Shown one piece after another: positions 17,602 through 25,848 of a stretch of DNA of 64,000 nt (the stretch's first letter is position 1; each line of letters starts with the position of its first letter). Origin of the DNA: Salipiger bermudensis (GTDB lineage: Bacteria; Pseudomonadota; Alphaproteobacteria; Rhodobacterales; Rhodobacteraceae); the NCBI RefSeq assembly GCF_020171625.1, contig NZ_JAIUZY010000008.1:124001-188000 (forward strand). Reading direction: 5' to 3'. The notes under the pieces were generated by a model. It made no database searches. It was not told where the DNA came from and was given only the letters and a program-made list of their open reading frames with translations. The translations under genes and the position numbers were made by a program.

Positions 17602-18683
17602 TGCGGGTGCTCGAGCTGCTCGACCGGCTCATCGCCTTCCCGACGGTGTCATCCGAGAGCAACCTCGCGCTGATCGATTGGGCGCAGGCCCATCTCGAGG
17701 CTTGCGGCTTTGCCGTCACCCGCGTGCCCTCGCCCTGCGGCGAGAAGGCGGGGCTGATCGCCAATCGTGGCGGGGCGGGCGGCGTGGTGCTCTCGGGTCA
17801 CACCGACGTGGTGCCGGCCGAAGGTCAGTCATGGACCCGCGACCCCTTCAAGCTGACGCGCGACGGCGCGCGGCTCTATGGGCGCGGCACCGCCGACATG
17901 AAGGGTTTCGTGGCCTGCGCGCTGGCACTGGCCGAGCAGCCCGCCGCGGCGCAGGGGCCGGTGTCGATCGTGCTGTCTTGGGACGAGGAGGTGGGCTGCC
18001 GGGGCATCCCGGAGATGATCCCCCACCTAGCGGCAGCGCTAGGACCACAATCACTGTGCGTGGTGGGCGAGCCGACCTCGCTGGTGATGGCGACGGGCCA
18101 CAAGGGCAAAGCGGCCTATCGCGCCACCTGCCACGGCGAGGCCGGGCACTCGGCGATGGCGCCGCAGTTCCGCAACGCGCTGCACGGGGCCTGCGATCTG
18201 GTGGCAAACATCCGGGCCGAGCAGGCGCGGCTGATGCGCCACGGCGCGCAGGACGCGGGCTACGACGTGCCCTGCTCGACCCTGCACGTGGGCAAGATGC
18301 AGGGCGGCACGGCGCTCAACATCGTGCCCGACCGCGCCACCGTCGACTGGGAGATCCGGCATCTCGCCGCCGAAACGCCGGACGAGATCGTGCCGCGGGT
18401 CATGGCAGGCCTCGCGCATGTCGAGCTGGAACAGGTGTTCGCCTATCCCGGCCTCGACACCGATCCCGACCAGCCGGCGTTGGCGCGGCTGCGCGGGCTG
18501 GCGCGCGGGGTGTGCAAGGTGTCCTACGGCACCGAGGCGGGGGTGTTCGCACCGACCGGCATTCCCACCGTGGTCTGCGGGCCGGGCGACATGGCGCAGG
18601 GCCATCAGCCGGACGAGTTCATCGAACTCGACCAGCTTACCGGCTGCATGGAGATGCTCGAGGCGCTGGTGGCGCGGGGCTGA
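17601..18683 (+). CDS. argE: Acetylornithine-deacetylase-like M20 metallohydrolase
   Basis: A 360-residue zinc amidohydrolase of the ArgE subfamily. Metal and catalytic motifs are in order: SGHTDVVPAEGQSW (near residue 60-73), GRGTADMKGFVA (near 94-105), SWDEEVGCRGIPE with the catalytic Glu (near 126), and GEPTSLVMATGHKG. The dimerisation domain and the C-terminal GPGDMAQGHQPDEF with the last ligand His follow. Translation starts at ATG 17601, overlapping the DUF1028 stop. Although annotated as ArgE by similarity, its place at the end of the catabolic island suggests a substrate-specific N-deacylase instead of an arginine-synthesis enzyme. It ends 2 bases from the convergent glycosyltransferase gene. 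Confidence 0.85.
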   Translation: MRVLELLDRLIAFPTVSSESNLALIDWAQAHLEACGFAVTRVPSPCGEKAGLIANRGGAGGVVLSGHTDVVPAEGQSWTRDPFKLTRDGARLYGRGTADMKGFVACALALAEQPAAAQGPVSIVLSWDEEVGCRGIPEMIPHLAAALGPQSLCVVGEPTSLVMATGHKGKAAYRATCHGEAGHSAMAPQFRNALHGACDLVANIRAEQARLMRHGAQDAGYDVPCSTLHVGKMQGGTALNIVPDRATVDWEIRHLAAETPDEIVPRVMAGLAHVELEQVFAYPGLDTDPDQPALARLRGLARGVCKVSYGTEAGVFAPTGIPTVVCGPGDMAQGHQPDEFIELDQLTGCMEMLEALVARG

Positions 18684-18685
18684 GC

Positions 18686-19387
18686 TCAGACCCGTCGGCT
18701 GCGCAGCGCCACCACCTGCCGCATGGTCTCGGTCGGCGGCACGGTGCGGAAGATGTCGCCCAACATGGCGATGTCGGCGCGCAGACCGTCGATCCAGCCA
18801 CCGCGCTTGGCGTGTTTGTAGGGGCTTTCGACCTCAGGCCAGCGCACGATGGCGATGTGCAGCCCCTCGGCCAGCCACAGCCGGTTTATGAACACCTCGA
18901 GCCCGAAGCGCGGCAGGTTGAGCAGCGCCTCGGTCTGGTTCGCCAGCAAACGGCGCGGCATGACGCGCTCGCCCGAGATGTAGTCGATGCCGATCATCCG
19001 CCAGATCAGCGGCGCGTTGCGGCGCAGGCTGATCGTGGCCTCGGCGCGGTGCTCCAACACCGGCAGGATCAGGGCGCTGAGATGCTCGGGCCCGAGGCCG
19101 AGCAGGTCGCTGTCGAGCAGCAGGACATGGCTGCCGCGCGCCTCGGTGATGCCGCGGGTCACGGCGCGGGTCTTGCCGCCGTTGCGCGGCTGGCGCACCA
19201 CCCGAAGCGCCGGGGCTTCCTGCCCCCGCGCCTCGGCGGCCTCTGCGGTGCCGTCGGAGGAGCCGTCATCGACCACGATGACCTCGTCGATCAGCGCGTG
19301 GCCGAGCACCGCATCCAGCACCGCGCCGATGCGCGGGGCCTCGTTATAGGCCGGGATGATGCAGGAGATGGACAGCGCGCCGGTCAT
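18686..19387 (-). CDS. Family 2 glycosyltransferase
   Basis: A 233-residue GT-A fold transferase. It opens with LSISCIIPAYNEAPRIGAVL, has the nucleotide-sugar motif VVDDGSSDGTAEAA and the DxD-type LLLDSDLLGL near residue 95. There is no obvious membrane anchor. The ATG at 19387 overlaps the stop of the DedA gene by 4 bases, so it is translationally coupled and last in the four-gene operon starting at 21914. Donor and acceptor are unknown. Because the operon also holds a ceramide-glucosyltransferase-like enzyme and an LpxH-like phosphoesterase, a lipid acceptor is a fair guess. Confidence 0.85.
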   Translation of the reverse strand: MTGALSISCIIPAYNEAPRIGAVLDAVLGHALIDEVIVVDDGSSDGTAEAAEARGQEAPALRVVRQPRNGGKTRAVTRGITEARGSHVLLLDSDLLGLGPEHLSALILPVLEHRAEATISLRRNAPLIWRMIGIDYISGERVMPRRLLANQTEALLNLPRFGLEVFINRLWLAEGLHIAIVRWPEVESPYKHAKRGGWIDGLRADIAMLGDIFRTVPPTETMRQVVALRSRRV

Positions 19388-19956
19388 TTCTGTGTCGTCC
19401 TCTTGAGAATCCAGGCGATGCCGCCCAACACCAGAACGCCCAGCAGCAGCAATGAGATCCGCGCGATCCAGTCGTCGATCCGGGAATAGGCGGCGCCGAA
19501 GGCGTAGCCGATGACCACGAAGAACAGGCTCTTGGGGATGGTGGCGAGCAGGTTGACCCAGAAAAAGCGCAAGAGCGGCATCCTGGCGAGCCCGGCCGCC
19601 ACCAGCACCGCCGCTCCGGCGGAATGGGTGATCTTGCCCAGCACCAGCGTGCGCGCGCCGTGACTTTCGAAATGCCCCGAGACCTGCGCCAGCCGCGCCC
19701 GGCTCAGCCCCATGCGGTAGCGCCAGCGCAGCGGCAGGCGGTGCAGGCCCCAGCGCCCGAGCGCGTAGAACAGCAGGTCTCCGAACAGATCGGCAAGGAT
19801 CACCACCACGCTGACGCTCCAGACGTCGAGCAGACCACGGCTTGCCAGCCACGCCGCGATCACCGTGACGATCGGTCCCTCGAGCACCGCGATCGGTGCG
19901 AGGATGGCCAGCCCGTTCTTGGCGAGCAGGGCGGTGACGGTTTCCAGTCCGAACAA
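19384..19956 (-). CDS. DedA family membrane protein
   Basis: A 190-residue DedA/VTT-type inner-membrane protein with about five hydrophobic segments. The family block from LVLGKITHSAGAAVLVAAGL through WVNLLATIPKSLFFVVIGYA is clear. DedA proteins act as lipid flippases or scramblases in several bacteria. The polar residues typical of them (Glu in LEGPIVTVIAAWLASRG, Lys in GKITH) are visible. It begins 3 bases after the GT21-like gene and overlaps the GT2 gene. Moving a lipid intermediate of the flanking glycosyltransferases across the membrane is a reasonable inference. Confidence 0.82.
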   Translation of the reverse strand: MFGLETVTALLAKNGLAILAPIAVLEGPIVTVIAAWLASRGLLDVWSVSVVVILADLFGDLLFYALGRWGLHRLPLRWRYRMGLSRARLAQVSGHFESHGARTLVLGKITHSAGAAVLVAAGLARMPLLRFFWVNLLATIPKSLFFVVIGYAFGAAYSRIDDWIARISLLLLGVLVLGGIAWILKRTTQK

Positions 19957-19959
19957 GGC

Positions 19960-21096
19960 TTACTCCGCGGCGCCTGCGGCCTCGGCGGGCGCCATGTCGG
20001 TGCCGCGCCATGTAAAGCCACGCCCCGTCCATGTGGCGACCCAGAGCGCCGGAAGCAAGGCGTCCCGCATCCCCATGGCCGCCAGATCACGCAGCCCGGC
20101 AGGCCAGCCGGCACGGCGGGCCAGCGCCATCTCGGCTCCGTACCACAGCGCCACGAGCGCCGGCAGCGCGCCGAGCGGCGCGGCGCCCGTTGCGACCAGA
20201 CCGAGCGTTGCGGCCAGCGGCAGCAGCGGCCCCTGGGCGATCTCGGCGCAGAAGATCAGCGCAAAGCCGTCGCGGCGCACCTTGCTCCAGCGCAGCTGCC
20301 GCTCCCAGACCGCGCGCGCATGGCGCGTCCCGATGGGCTGGGCGAAGAGCCGCGGGGTCAGGCGCACCCGCTTGCCCTGCGCCCGCACCAGCTTGGTCGC
20401 GGCCACGTCCTCGGCAAGGTTGCGTCCGAGCGCCGGAAGGCCGCCGCCCGCCTCGAGGATGTCGCGGCGCCAGAACAGCGTCTTGCCCTGTGCAAAACCC
20501 AGCCCGAGGCTGTCGGCGGCGAGCTGCCACCGGCCCTGCGAGCTGTTAAGGAAGGCGCATTCCACCGCGCCCCAGAAATTCCCGGGGCGCGTCCCGGCGG
20601 GCGGCGAGGTGACCAGCCCGGTGTCGCTGCGCCACGTGGCAATGAGCGTGCGCAGGTAGTCGGACGGCAGCAACAGGTTGCTGTCGGTCATCGCCAGCCA
20701 CTCGCCGCGCGCCTCGCGATAGCCCTTGTGCAGGTTGTTGAGCTTGGGATTGCCGCTGATCGGGGTCTCGCCGAAGAGCAGCGTCGCCTCGACCTGCGGG
20801 TTCTCGGCGATCAGCGCGCGCACCAGCGGCACCGAGGGGTCGGTCTCGGACGGCGCACAGAAGACCACCTCGTAGCGCGGGTAGCCCTGTCGGAACGACG
20901 AGCCGAGTGTCTCGCGGTCGAACGAGTCGAGGCCGCAGACCGGGCGCACCAGCGAGATATAGGGCAGCGTGGTCTCATCCTTCGGCGCCGCGGGGCGCCT
21001 TCGATACCGCCATGCCGCCAACAGGGCGCTGAGCAGATGCGCGGCGAGGGTGACACCGAGGATCGCGGCGAGCGCGGAGATCAGCAGGTCGGTCAT
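19960..21096 (-). CDS. Ceramide-glucosyltransferase-like (GT21/HpnI-type) glycosyltransferase
   Basis: A 378-residue membrane glycosyltransferase. An N-terminal membrane helix (MTDLLISALAAILGVTLAAH) precedes a GT-A domain with ISLVRPVCGLDSFDRETL, then MTDSNLLLPSDYLR for the Asp motifs, and RQLRWSKVRR, which fits the (Q/R)XXRW signature of processive and ceramide transferases. C-terminal hydrophobic segments follow. These features fit GT21 enzymes and hopanoid HpnI. The start at 21096 overlaps the upstream phosphoesterase stop by 4 bases. The probable acceptor is a sphingoid or other membrane lipid, but no sphingolipid synthesis gene lies in this window. Confidence 0.83.
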   Translation of the reverse strand: MTDLLISALAAILGVTLAAHLLSALLAAWRYRRRPAAPKDETTLPYISLVRPVCGLDSFDRETLGSSFRQGYPRYEVVFCAPSETDPSVPLVRALIAENPQVEATLLFGETPISGNPKLNNLHKGYREARGEWLAMTDSNLLLPSDYLRTLIATWRSDTGLVTSPPAGTRPGNFWGAVECAFLNSSQGRWQLAADSLGLGFAQGKTLFWRRDILEAGGGLPALGRNLAEDVAATKLVRAQGKRVRLTPRLFAQPIGTRHARAVWERQLRWSKVRRDGFALIFCAEIAQGPLLPLAATLGLVATGAAPLGALPALVALWYGAEMALARRAGWPAGLRDLAAMGMRDALLPALWVATWTGRGFTWRGTDMAPAEAAGAAE

Positions 21097-21914
21097 GCGA
21101 TGCCTTCCGCCAATGCGCCAGTGCCCGCGGCGGGTGTCACGGCGGCCGGGGACGGCGCCGCGGCGGCGGTGAATTCGACGAGGCTCAGGGTGCCATGCGC
21201 GTCCTCTGTCATCGCGGTGAGGCTGTCGATCCAGTCGCCGCAATTGGCATAGACCATCTCGCCATGGCGGCGCAGGCCGGGCTTGTGCGAATGGCCGCAG
21301 ATCACGCCGCCGGTGCCGGCGGCACGGGCCAGCTTGATCAGGCGACGTTCAAAGCGATCGCCCATCGCCAGAAGCTGGTTGGCCCGCGCGATGACCCGCT
21401 GGGCGGGACTTTGTGTCCCCGCGGGGACATCTCCGCGCCGGCGCTGCCAGTCGTCGACCTGCCGCAGCACCGCGTCGAGCCGGCTGCCGAGGCGGGTCAT
21501 GGCGTGCCAGCGCAGGATGCGCGGGTCGCACTGGTCGCCGTGGAGCACGAGATAGCGCCGGCCATCGGCGGCGTGATGGATCACCGCTTCGCGCAACTCC
21601 CAGCCCTCGACCGCCGCGTCGGGGGCGCGCATCGCCGCGTCGTGGTTGCCGGGAAGATAGACGATCCGCGTGCCGTTGCGGCGCCGCATCCGGAACTCGG
21701 CCATCAGGGTTTCGTGGGCGCCGGTCCAGTGCAGGCGCCCCCCGTGCCAGAGGTCGAAGATGTCGCCGACGAGATAGATCGTTTCGGCTTCGATGTTTCG
21801 GAGAAAGGCGAGAACCTGCGACGGGCGGCTGGCGCGGGCCCCGAGATGCAGGTCCGACAGGAACAGGCTGCGTATCGTGCGGCGGGCGTCATTGCCGGCG
21901 GGAGAAGACGGCAT
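21093..21914 (-). CDS. LpxH-like metallophosphoesterase
   Basis: A 273-residue calcineurin-fold phosphoesterase resembling UDP-2,3-diacylglucosamine diphosphatase. The metal motifs appear in order: LFLSDLHLG (residues 17-25), VGDIFDLWHGG, LPGNHDAAMR, VLHGDQCDPR and CGHSHKPGLRRHG. It is longer than typical LpxH, with a 60-residue insert of Arg-rich helices and an Ala-rich tail. Lipid A synthesis genes are not adjacent; instead it leads an operon with two glycosyltransferases and DedA, so another nucleotide-lipid or phospholipid substrate is possible. It is the operon's first gene, and the promoter should lie in 21915-22063, where I see no clear -35/-10 pair. Confidence 0.82.
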   Translation of the reverse strand: MPSSPAGNDARRTIRSLFLSDLHLGARASRPSQVLAFLRNIEAETIYLVGDIFDLWHGGRLHWTGAHETLMAEFRMRRRNGTRIVYLPGNHDAAMRAPDAAVEGWELREAVIHHAADGRRYLVLHGDQCDPRILRWHAMTRLGSRLDAVLRQVDDWQRRRGDVPAGTQSPAQRVIARANQLLAMGDRFERRLIKLARAAGTGGVICGHSHKPGLRRHGEMVYANCGDWIDSLTAMTEDAHGTLSLVEFTAAAAPSPAAVTPAAGTGALAEGIA

Positions 21915-22063
21915 CGGAAGGTCTTTCTTGTTCGCTCGCCCGCCTTATGGCGGCAGCGTGTATCGGGAGTGTGACGGATCACGACCCGTGCCCGAACGCC
22001 GTTGGCGGTGATCGGGTTCCTTCGAGATCTATGGAAAATGCTGCAGTGCAGAAAGCGCGGCGA

Positions 22064-23164
22064 TCAGCCGGGGCGCGGGCCGCCCGCGATGGCGCCCTTG
22101 GCCACGGAAACCGCTTTTAGAACGGCGAAAACCTCCTGCCCGTCGCAGAGCCCCAAGGCCGAGACCGAGCGCTGCGTGACCCGCGCGAGCAGCAGGTTGC
22201 CGCAGGCGTCGAGCTGGACCAGCGCGCCGGGGCCGTTGCCCATGCGCAACGCCCGGATGCGGCAGGGAAGGATGTTGAGGGCCGAGATCCGCTCGGGCCG
22301 CGTGGTGGCGAGCATCACGTCCTGCGCCTCGATATGAACCCGCAGCGGCGTGCCGGGCGCGCGGGGAACCGAGGGGATGAGCAGGCGCAGCCCGCCCGCC
22401 GCCTCGAGCTCGGTCAGCCCGTCCTCGTGGTGGCGCAGGATGCTGGCCTCGATCACCGCGCCGGCGGCGCCCGCCCCCAGCGGTGTCACCTCCGGGTCGC
22501 CAAGCACGTCGGTGGCGCTGCCGTGGCGTGTCACCCGGCCATCCTGCAGCGCCACAACCGAGGTGGCGAGCCGCGCGACTTCGGCTGGGGCGTGGCTGAC
22601 ATAGAGGATCGGCACCTCGGTCTCGTCCCGGAGGCGCTCGAAATAGGGCAGGATCTCTGACTTTCGCGCCTCGTCCAGCGCCGCGAGCGGCTCGTCGGCG
22701 AGGATCAGGCGGGGCCGGGCCAGCAGGGCACGCCCGATCGCCACGCGCTGGCGCTCGCCACCGGAAAGCGCGCCGGGGCGGCGGGAGAGCAGCGGCGCGA
22801 TGCCAAGCATGTCGATGACGCGGTCGATCTCGTCGGGGGGGCTGTCGCGGGGAGCGAACCAGCGCCCGTAAAGCAGGTTCTGCCGCACGGTGAGATGCGG
22901 GAAGAGCCGCGCGTCCTGAAAGATGTAGCCGAGGCGGCGGCGATGCGGCGGCTGCCAGATGCGGCGCGCGCTGTCGAACAGCACCTGATCGCCAAGCGCG
23001 ATGCGGCCCGCATCCGGGCGCAACAGCCCGGCCACCGCGTTGACGATGGTGGTCTTGCCCGAGCCGGAGCGCCCGAACAGCACGGTCAGGCCCGGCGGGG
23101 CCTCGAAGCCGAGGTCGAGCTGGAAGCCGCCGAAACAGTGGCGGATCGAAACCCGAAGGCTCAT
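22064..23164 (-). CDS. modC: Molybdate ABC transporter ATP-binding protein
   Basis: A 366-residue ATPase of the high-affinity molybdate importer. Walker A FGRSGSGKTTIV is near residue 32, signature LSGGERQRVAIGRALL near 135, and Walker B LILADEPLAALDE follows. The C-terminal TOBE/Mop-like domain (about 290-360; MGNGPGALVQL, VTQRSVSALGL) can bind molybdate, a regulatory feature of ModC. The start at 23164 overlaps the modB stop by 4 bases. It is the last gene of modABC, whose operator lies upstream of modA. Confidence 0.93.
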   Translation of the reverse strand: MSLRVSIRHCFGGFQLDLGFEAPPGLTVLFGRSGSGKTTIVNAVAGLLRPDAGRIALGDQVLFDSARRIWQPPHRRRLGYIFQDARLFPHLTVRQNLLYGRWFAPRDSPPDEIDRVIDMLGIAPLLSRRPGALSGGERQRVAIGRALLARPRLILADEPLAALDEARKSEILPYFERLRDETEVPILYVSHAPAEVARLATSVVALQDGRVTRHGSATDVLGDPEVTPLGAGAAGAVIEASILRHHEDGLTELEAAGGLRLLIPSVPRAPGTPLRVHIEAQDVMLATTRPERISALNILPCRIRALRMGNGPGALVQLDACGNLLLARVTQRSVSALGLCDGQEVFAVLKAVSVAKGAIAGGPRPG

Positions 23165-23853
23165 GCGCCCGCCACCCGTTTCGCGATGCGGCGCGAGAGC
23201 ACTTCCGACAGGATCAGCGCCGCCATGGCGATGGCCACCGAAACCGCCACCAGCCGCAGCGCCGAGGCCTCGCCCCCCGGCACCTGCAGGAAGGCGTAGA
23301 TCGCCGAGGGCAGGGTCTGGGTCTGGCCGGGGATGTTGGAGACGAAGGTGATGGTGGCGCCGAACTCGCCCATCGCCTTGGCGAAGGCGAGGATGGCGCC
23401 GGCGAGGATGCCGGGCAGGGTGAGCGGCAGCGTGACGGTGGCGAACACCCAGAGGCGCGAGGCCCCGAGCGTCGCCCCGGCCTGCTCGAGCTTGGGGTCC
23501 ACCGCCTCGATCGACAGGCGGATGGCGCGCACGAGCAGCGGGAAGGCCATGATCCCGGCGGCCAGCGCCGCGCCGGTCCAGTGGAAGGCGAAGACGATGC
23601 CGATCTCCTTCAGGGCGGCGCCGATGGGGCCGCGGGTGCCGAAGGTCAGCAGCAGCAGGTAACCGGTGACCACCGGCGGCAGGATCAGCGGCAGGTGCAC
23701 CAGCCCGTTCAGCACCTGCTTGCCGGGAAACTCCCAGCGCGCCAGCGCATAGGCCACGAGGATCCCCGGCGGCAGGCCGGCCAGCGTCGCCCAGAGCGCC
23801 ACGCGCAGCGACAGCGCGACGGCTTGCCATTCGTCGGGGCCGAGCAGGGACAT
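23161..23853 (-). CDS. modB: Molybdate ABC transporter permease
   Basis: A 230-residue inner-membrane permease with about five to six helices, forming the channel of ModABC. The N-terminus LGPDEWQAVALSLRVALWAT is a family hallmark. The ATPase-docking loop LEQAGATLGASRLWVFATVTLPLTLPGI fits the EAA motif near residue 115-145 (quoted here in two halves: LEQAGATLGA and SRLWVFATVT). It starts 8 bases after modA and overlaps modC. Confidence 0.93.
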   Translation of the reverse strand: MSLLGPDEWQAVALSLRVALWATLAGLPPGILVAYALARWEFPGKQVLNGLVHLPLILPPVVTGYLLLLTFGTRGPIGAALKEIGIVFAFHWTGAALAAGIMAFPLLVRAIRLSIEAVDPKLEQAGATLGASRLWVFATVTLPLTLPGILAGAILAFAKAMGEFGATITFVSNIPGQTQTLPSAIYAFLQVPGGEASALRLVAVSVAIAMAALILSEVLSRRIAKRVAGA

Positions 23854-23861
23854 GGGGGCGA

Positions 23862-24632
23862 CTACTCCGTCAGGACGGTGAAACCCTGCCGCTCGAAGGC
23901 GGCGCGCGCAACCGGGCCCTGCAGATAGGCGAGGAATGCGTCGGCAACCGCGCTGTCGCTGTCACGGATGCGCGCCACGGGGTAGGTGATCGGAGCGTGG
24001 CTGTCTTCGGGGAAGCTCCCCAGCACGGTGACCGACGGTTCGGCATGGGCGTCTGTGGCGTATACGATGCCCAAGGGCGCCTCGCCGGTGGCGACAAGCG
24101 CCAGTGCTGCGCGCACGTTGTCGGCCTGCGCCACCTTGGGGGCGCCGGCGTTCCAGAGGCCGAGGGCCTCCAGAGCCGCCTTGCCGTAGATCCCCGCGGG
24201 GACCGCCTCGACCAGCGCCATGGCGAGGTGGTCCTCCCCCAGCATATCGGCAAGCGGCAGATCGGAGGTGATCTCGACCGCGCCTGCCTCGGGATCGTGG
24301 GCGATCAGCACGAGGCTGTTGCCAAGCAGGTCGGTGCGTGTGGCGTCATCGATCAGTCCGTCGGCCTCCAGTGTGTCCATCCAGCCGGGATTGGCGGAAA
24401 TGAACAGATCCGCCGGTGCGCCCGCCTGGATCTGCCGCGCCAGAGCCGAGGAGCCGGCGAAGGAGACCCGCGCGGTTTCGCCGGTCTCTTCGGTGAAGCG
24501 GGCGGTGATCTCGTCCATCGCGGTCTTCACGCTGGCGGCGGCGAACACCGTCACCTGCTCGGCGCACGCGCCGGAAGCCGCGACAGCAACCAGGGCGAGG
24601 GCGGCGAGCGAGGGCGGGGTGAAGAGGGGCAT
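23862..24632 (-). CDS. modA: Molybdate ABC transporter periplasmic binding protein
   Basis: A 256-residue periplasmic protein. A signal peptide (MPLFTPPSLAALALVAVAAS) is cut near ACA|EQV, and the mature part starts VTVFAAASVKTAMDEI, the typical ModA opening that supplies a molybdate-binding Ser. FAGSSALARQIQAGAPADLF and VYATDAHAEP are further ligand-site segments. I chose the ATG at 24632, which has GGAG 5 bases upstream; the frame extends 57 bases further but that would cross the palindromic operator. ModA binds molybdate and tungstate with high affinity. Confidence 0.93.
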   Translation of the reverse strand: MPLFTPPSLAALALVAVAASGACAEQVTVFAAASVKTAMDEITARFTEETGETARVSFAGSSALARQIQAGAPADLFISANPGWMDTLEADGLIDDATRTDLLGNSLVLIAHDPEAGAVEITSDLPLADMLGEDHLAMALVEAVPAGIYGKAALEALGLWNAGAPKVAQADNVRAALALVATGEAPLGIVYATDAHAEPSVTVLGSFPEDSHAPITYPVARIRDSDSAVADAFLAYLQGPVARAAFERQGFTVLTE

Positions 24633-24648
24633 GGCGGCTCCGGACGCA

Positions 24649-24668
24649 ATATGTTTCCAGAAACATAT
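24649..24668 (-). promoter_or_regulatory. Palindromic ModE-type operator upstream of modA
   Basis: Perfect 8-base arms ATATGTTT (24649-24656) and AAACATAT (24661-24668) around CCAG. It sits between the modE stop and the modA start, 17 bases before the modA ATG, where a repressor would block transcription when molybdate is plentiful. The adjoining modE gene makes ModE the likely ligand. Its exact sequence differs from the E. coli consensus, so this is inferred. Confidence 0.65.
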
Positions 24669-24692
24669 CGGGCGGCCCCCGTGTGACAAGCG

Positions 24693-25088
24693 CTATTTCT
24701 CCTGCGACATATCGCTGAGCAGCGACTTCAGCGCGGCGATGTCCTCGGCGCCGGCGGCGGCGGCGGCGCGTTCGACGCGGCGGTAATGCGACAGCACCCG
24801 CACGCCGGTCTCGGTCAGCCGCGCGCCACCGCCGCGGGTGCCGCCCCGGTTGCGTTCGACCAAGGGCGCGCGGAAGGCGTGGTTCATCTCTTCGACGAGG
24901 CTCCATGCGCGTTTGTAGCTCATCGCCATGGCCCGCCCGGCGGCGGCGATGGAGCCGGTCTCGGCGATTCGGTCGAGCAGCTCGGCCTTGCCGGGGCCAA
25001 GCATGGCGCTGTCGCCGAACAGGATGCGCAGGCGCAGGCGGGGATCGGGGGCGTCGTCGCGGTCCGGGGGCGGGGGAAGCTCTGTCAT
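24693..25088 (-). CDS. modE: ModE-type winged helix regulator, DNA-binding domain only
   Basis: A 131-residue protein consisting of a LysR-like winged helix (LRLRILFGDSAMLGPGKAEL, then AETGSIAAAGRAMAMSYKRA and RNRGGTRGGGARLTETG), the N-terminal half of ModE. The C-terminal pair of molybdate-binding Mop domains found in E. coli ModE (about 260 residues) is absent. Short forms like this are common in alphaproteobacteria, and how they sense molybdate is not evident from sequence. It lies upstream of modABC on the same strand, with the palindromic operator in the gap. It is divergent from the CDP-alcohol phosphatidyltransferase gene. Confidence 0.85.
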   Translation of the reverse strand: MTELPPPPDRDDAPDPRLRLRILFGDSAMLGPGKAELLDRIAETGSIAAAGRAMAMSYKRAWSLVEEMNHAFRAPLVERNRGGTRGGGARLTETGVRVLSHYRRVERAAAAAGAEDIAALKSLLSDMSQEK

Positions 25089-25164
25089 GGCTCAACTTTC
25101 CGGGATCGCGGTTGCGCTTGCAAGCGCGGCGCGAAACAGTCGCGCAGGACCACCGGGAGGCCCC

Positions 25165-25773
25165 ATGTTCGACGCCAAGCTCCTGCCGCTGCAGCGGCGC
25201 CTGATTCACCCTCTGGCGGGGCGCCTGCACGCGGGCGGCGTGAAGGCCGACACGATCACGCTGGCGGGGTTCGCGCTGGGGCTGCTGGGGGTGCTGGCGG
25301 CGGCGGGCGGGCTGTTTTGGCTGGCGCTCGTCGGGCTCGTGGCGAACCGGCTGGCGGACGGTCTCGACGGGGAGGTGGCGCGGCTGGCGGGGCCGACGGA
25401 TCGCGGCGCCTTCCTCGACATCGCGCTCGACTTTCTGTTCTACGCGCTGTTCCCGCTGGGCTTCGCCATGGCCGATCCGGGGGCGAACGCGCTGCCCGCG
25501 GCGGTTCTGGTGGCGAGCTTCGTGGGCACCGGCTCGTCCTTCCTCGCGTTTTCGATCATCGCCGAGCGGCGTGGGCTCACCTCGGAGGACTACCCCTCGA
25601 AGGGCATCTTCTATCTCGGCGGGCTGACCGAAGGCGCCGAGACAATCGGTCTTTTCGTGCTGATCTGCCTGCTGCCGGGGTGGTTCCCGGTGCTGGCGCT
25701 GGCGTTTGCCGCCGCCTGCTTCGTCACCACGCTGACGCGCTGGCTTGCCGGTTGGCGGCTGTTCGGCGGTTGA
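25165..25773 (+). CDS. CDP-alcohol phosphatidyltransferase family protein
   Basis: A 202-residue membrane enzyme with the full CDP-alcohol signature: DGLDGEVARLAG, then DRGAFLDIALD (near residues 66-90), giving DGx2DGx2ARx8Gx3Dx3D. It has about five to six membrane helices. Such enzymes transfer a phosphatidyl group from CDP-diacylglycerol (or a CDP-alcohol) to an alcohol. The acceptor is not readable; it is not obviously PgsA or PssA. The start at 25165 follows GGGAGG. It stands alone, divergent from modE and convergent with cspA. Confidence 0.87.
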   Translation: MFDAKLLPLQRRLIHPLAGRLHAGGVKADTITLAGFALGLLGVLAAAGGLFWLALVGLVANRLADGLDGEVARLAGPTDRGAFLDIALDFLFYALFPLGFAMADPGANALPAAVLVASFVGTGSSFLAFSIIAERRGLTSEDYPSKGIFYLGGLTEGAETIGLFVLICLLPGWFPVLALAFAAACFVTTLTRWLAGWRLFGG

Positions 25774-25797
25774 GGGGGCTGGACGCGAGGCCGCAAA

Positions 25798-25828
25798 CGA
25801 AAAAGGCGCGCCCTGGGGCGCGCCTTCC
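25798..25828 (-). terminator. Intrinsic terminator of cspA (minus strand)
   Basis: Perfect stem GGCGCGCC / GGCGCGCC around CTGG. Read on the minus strand it is followed by a T-run (CCTTTTTCG). It stands 20 bases after the cspA stop, so it ends that transcript. On the plus strand only TTCC follows, so it serves the phosphatidyltransferase gene less well. Confidence 0.8.
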
Positions 25829-25848
25829 GGCTGGCCTGATCGGATCGA

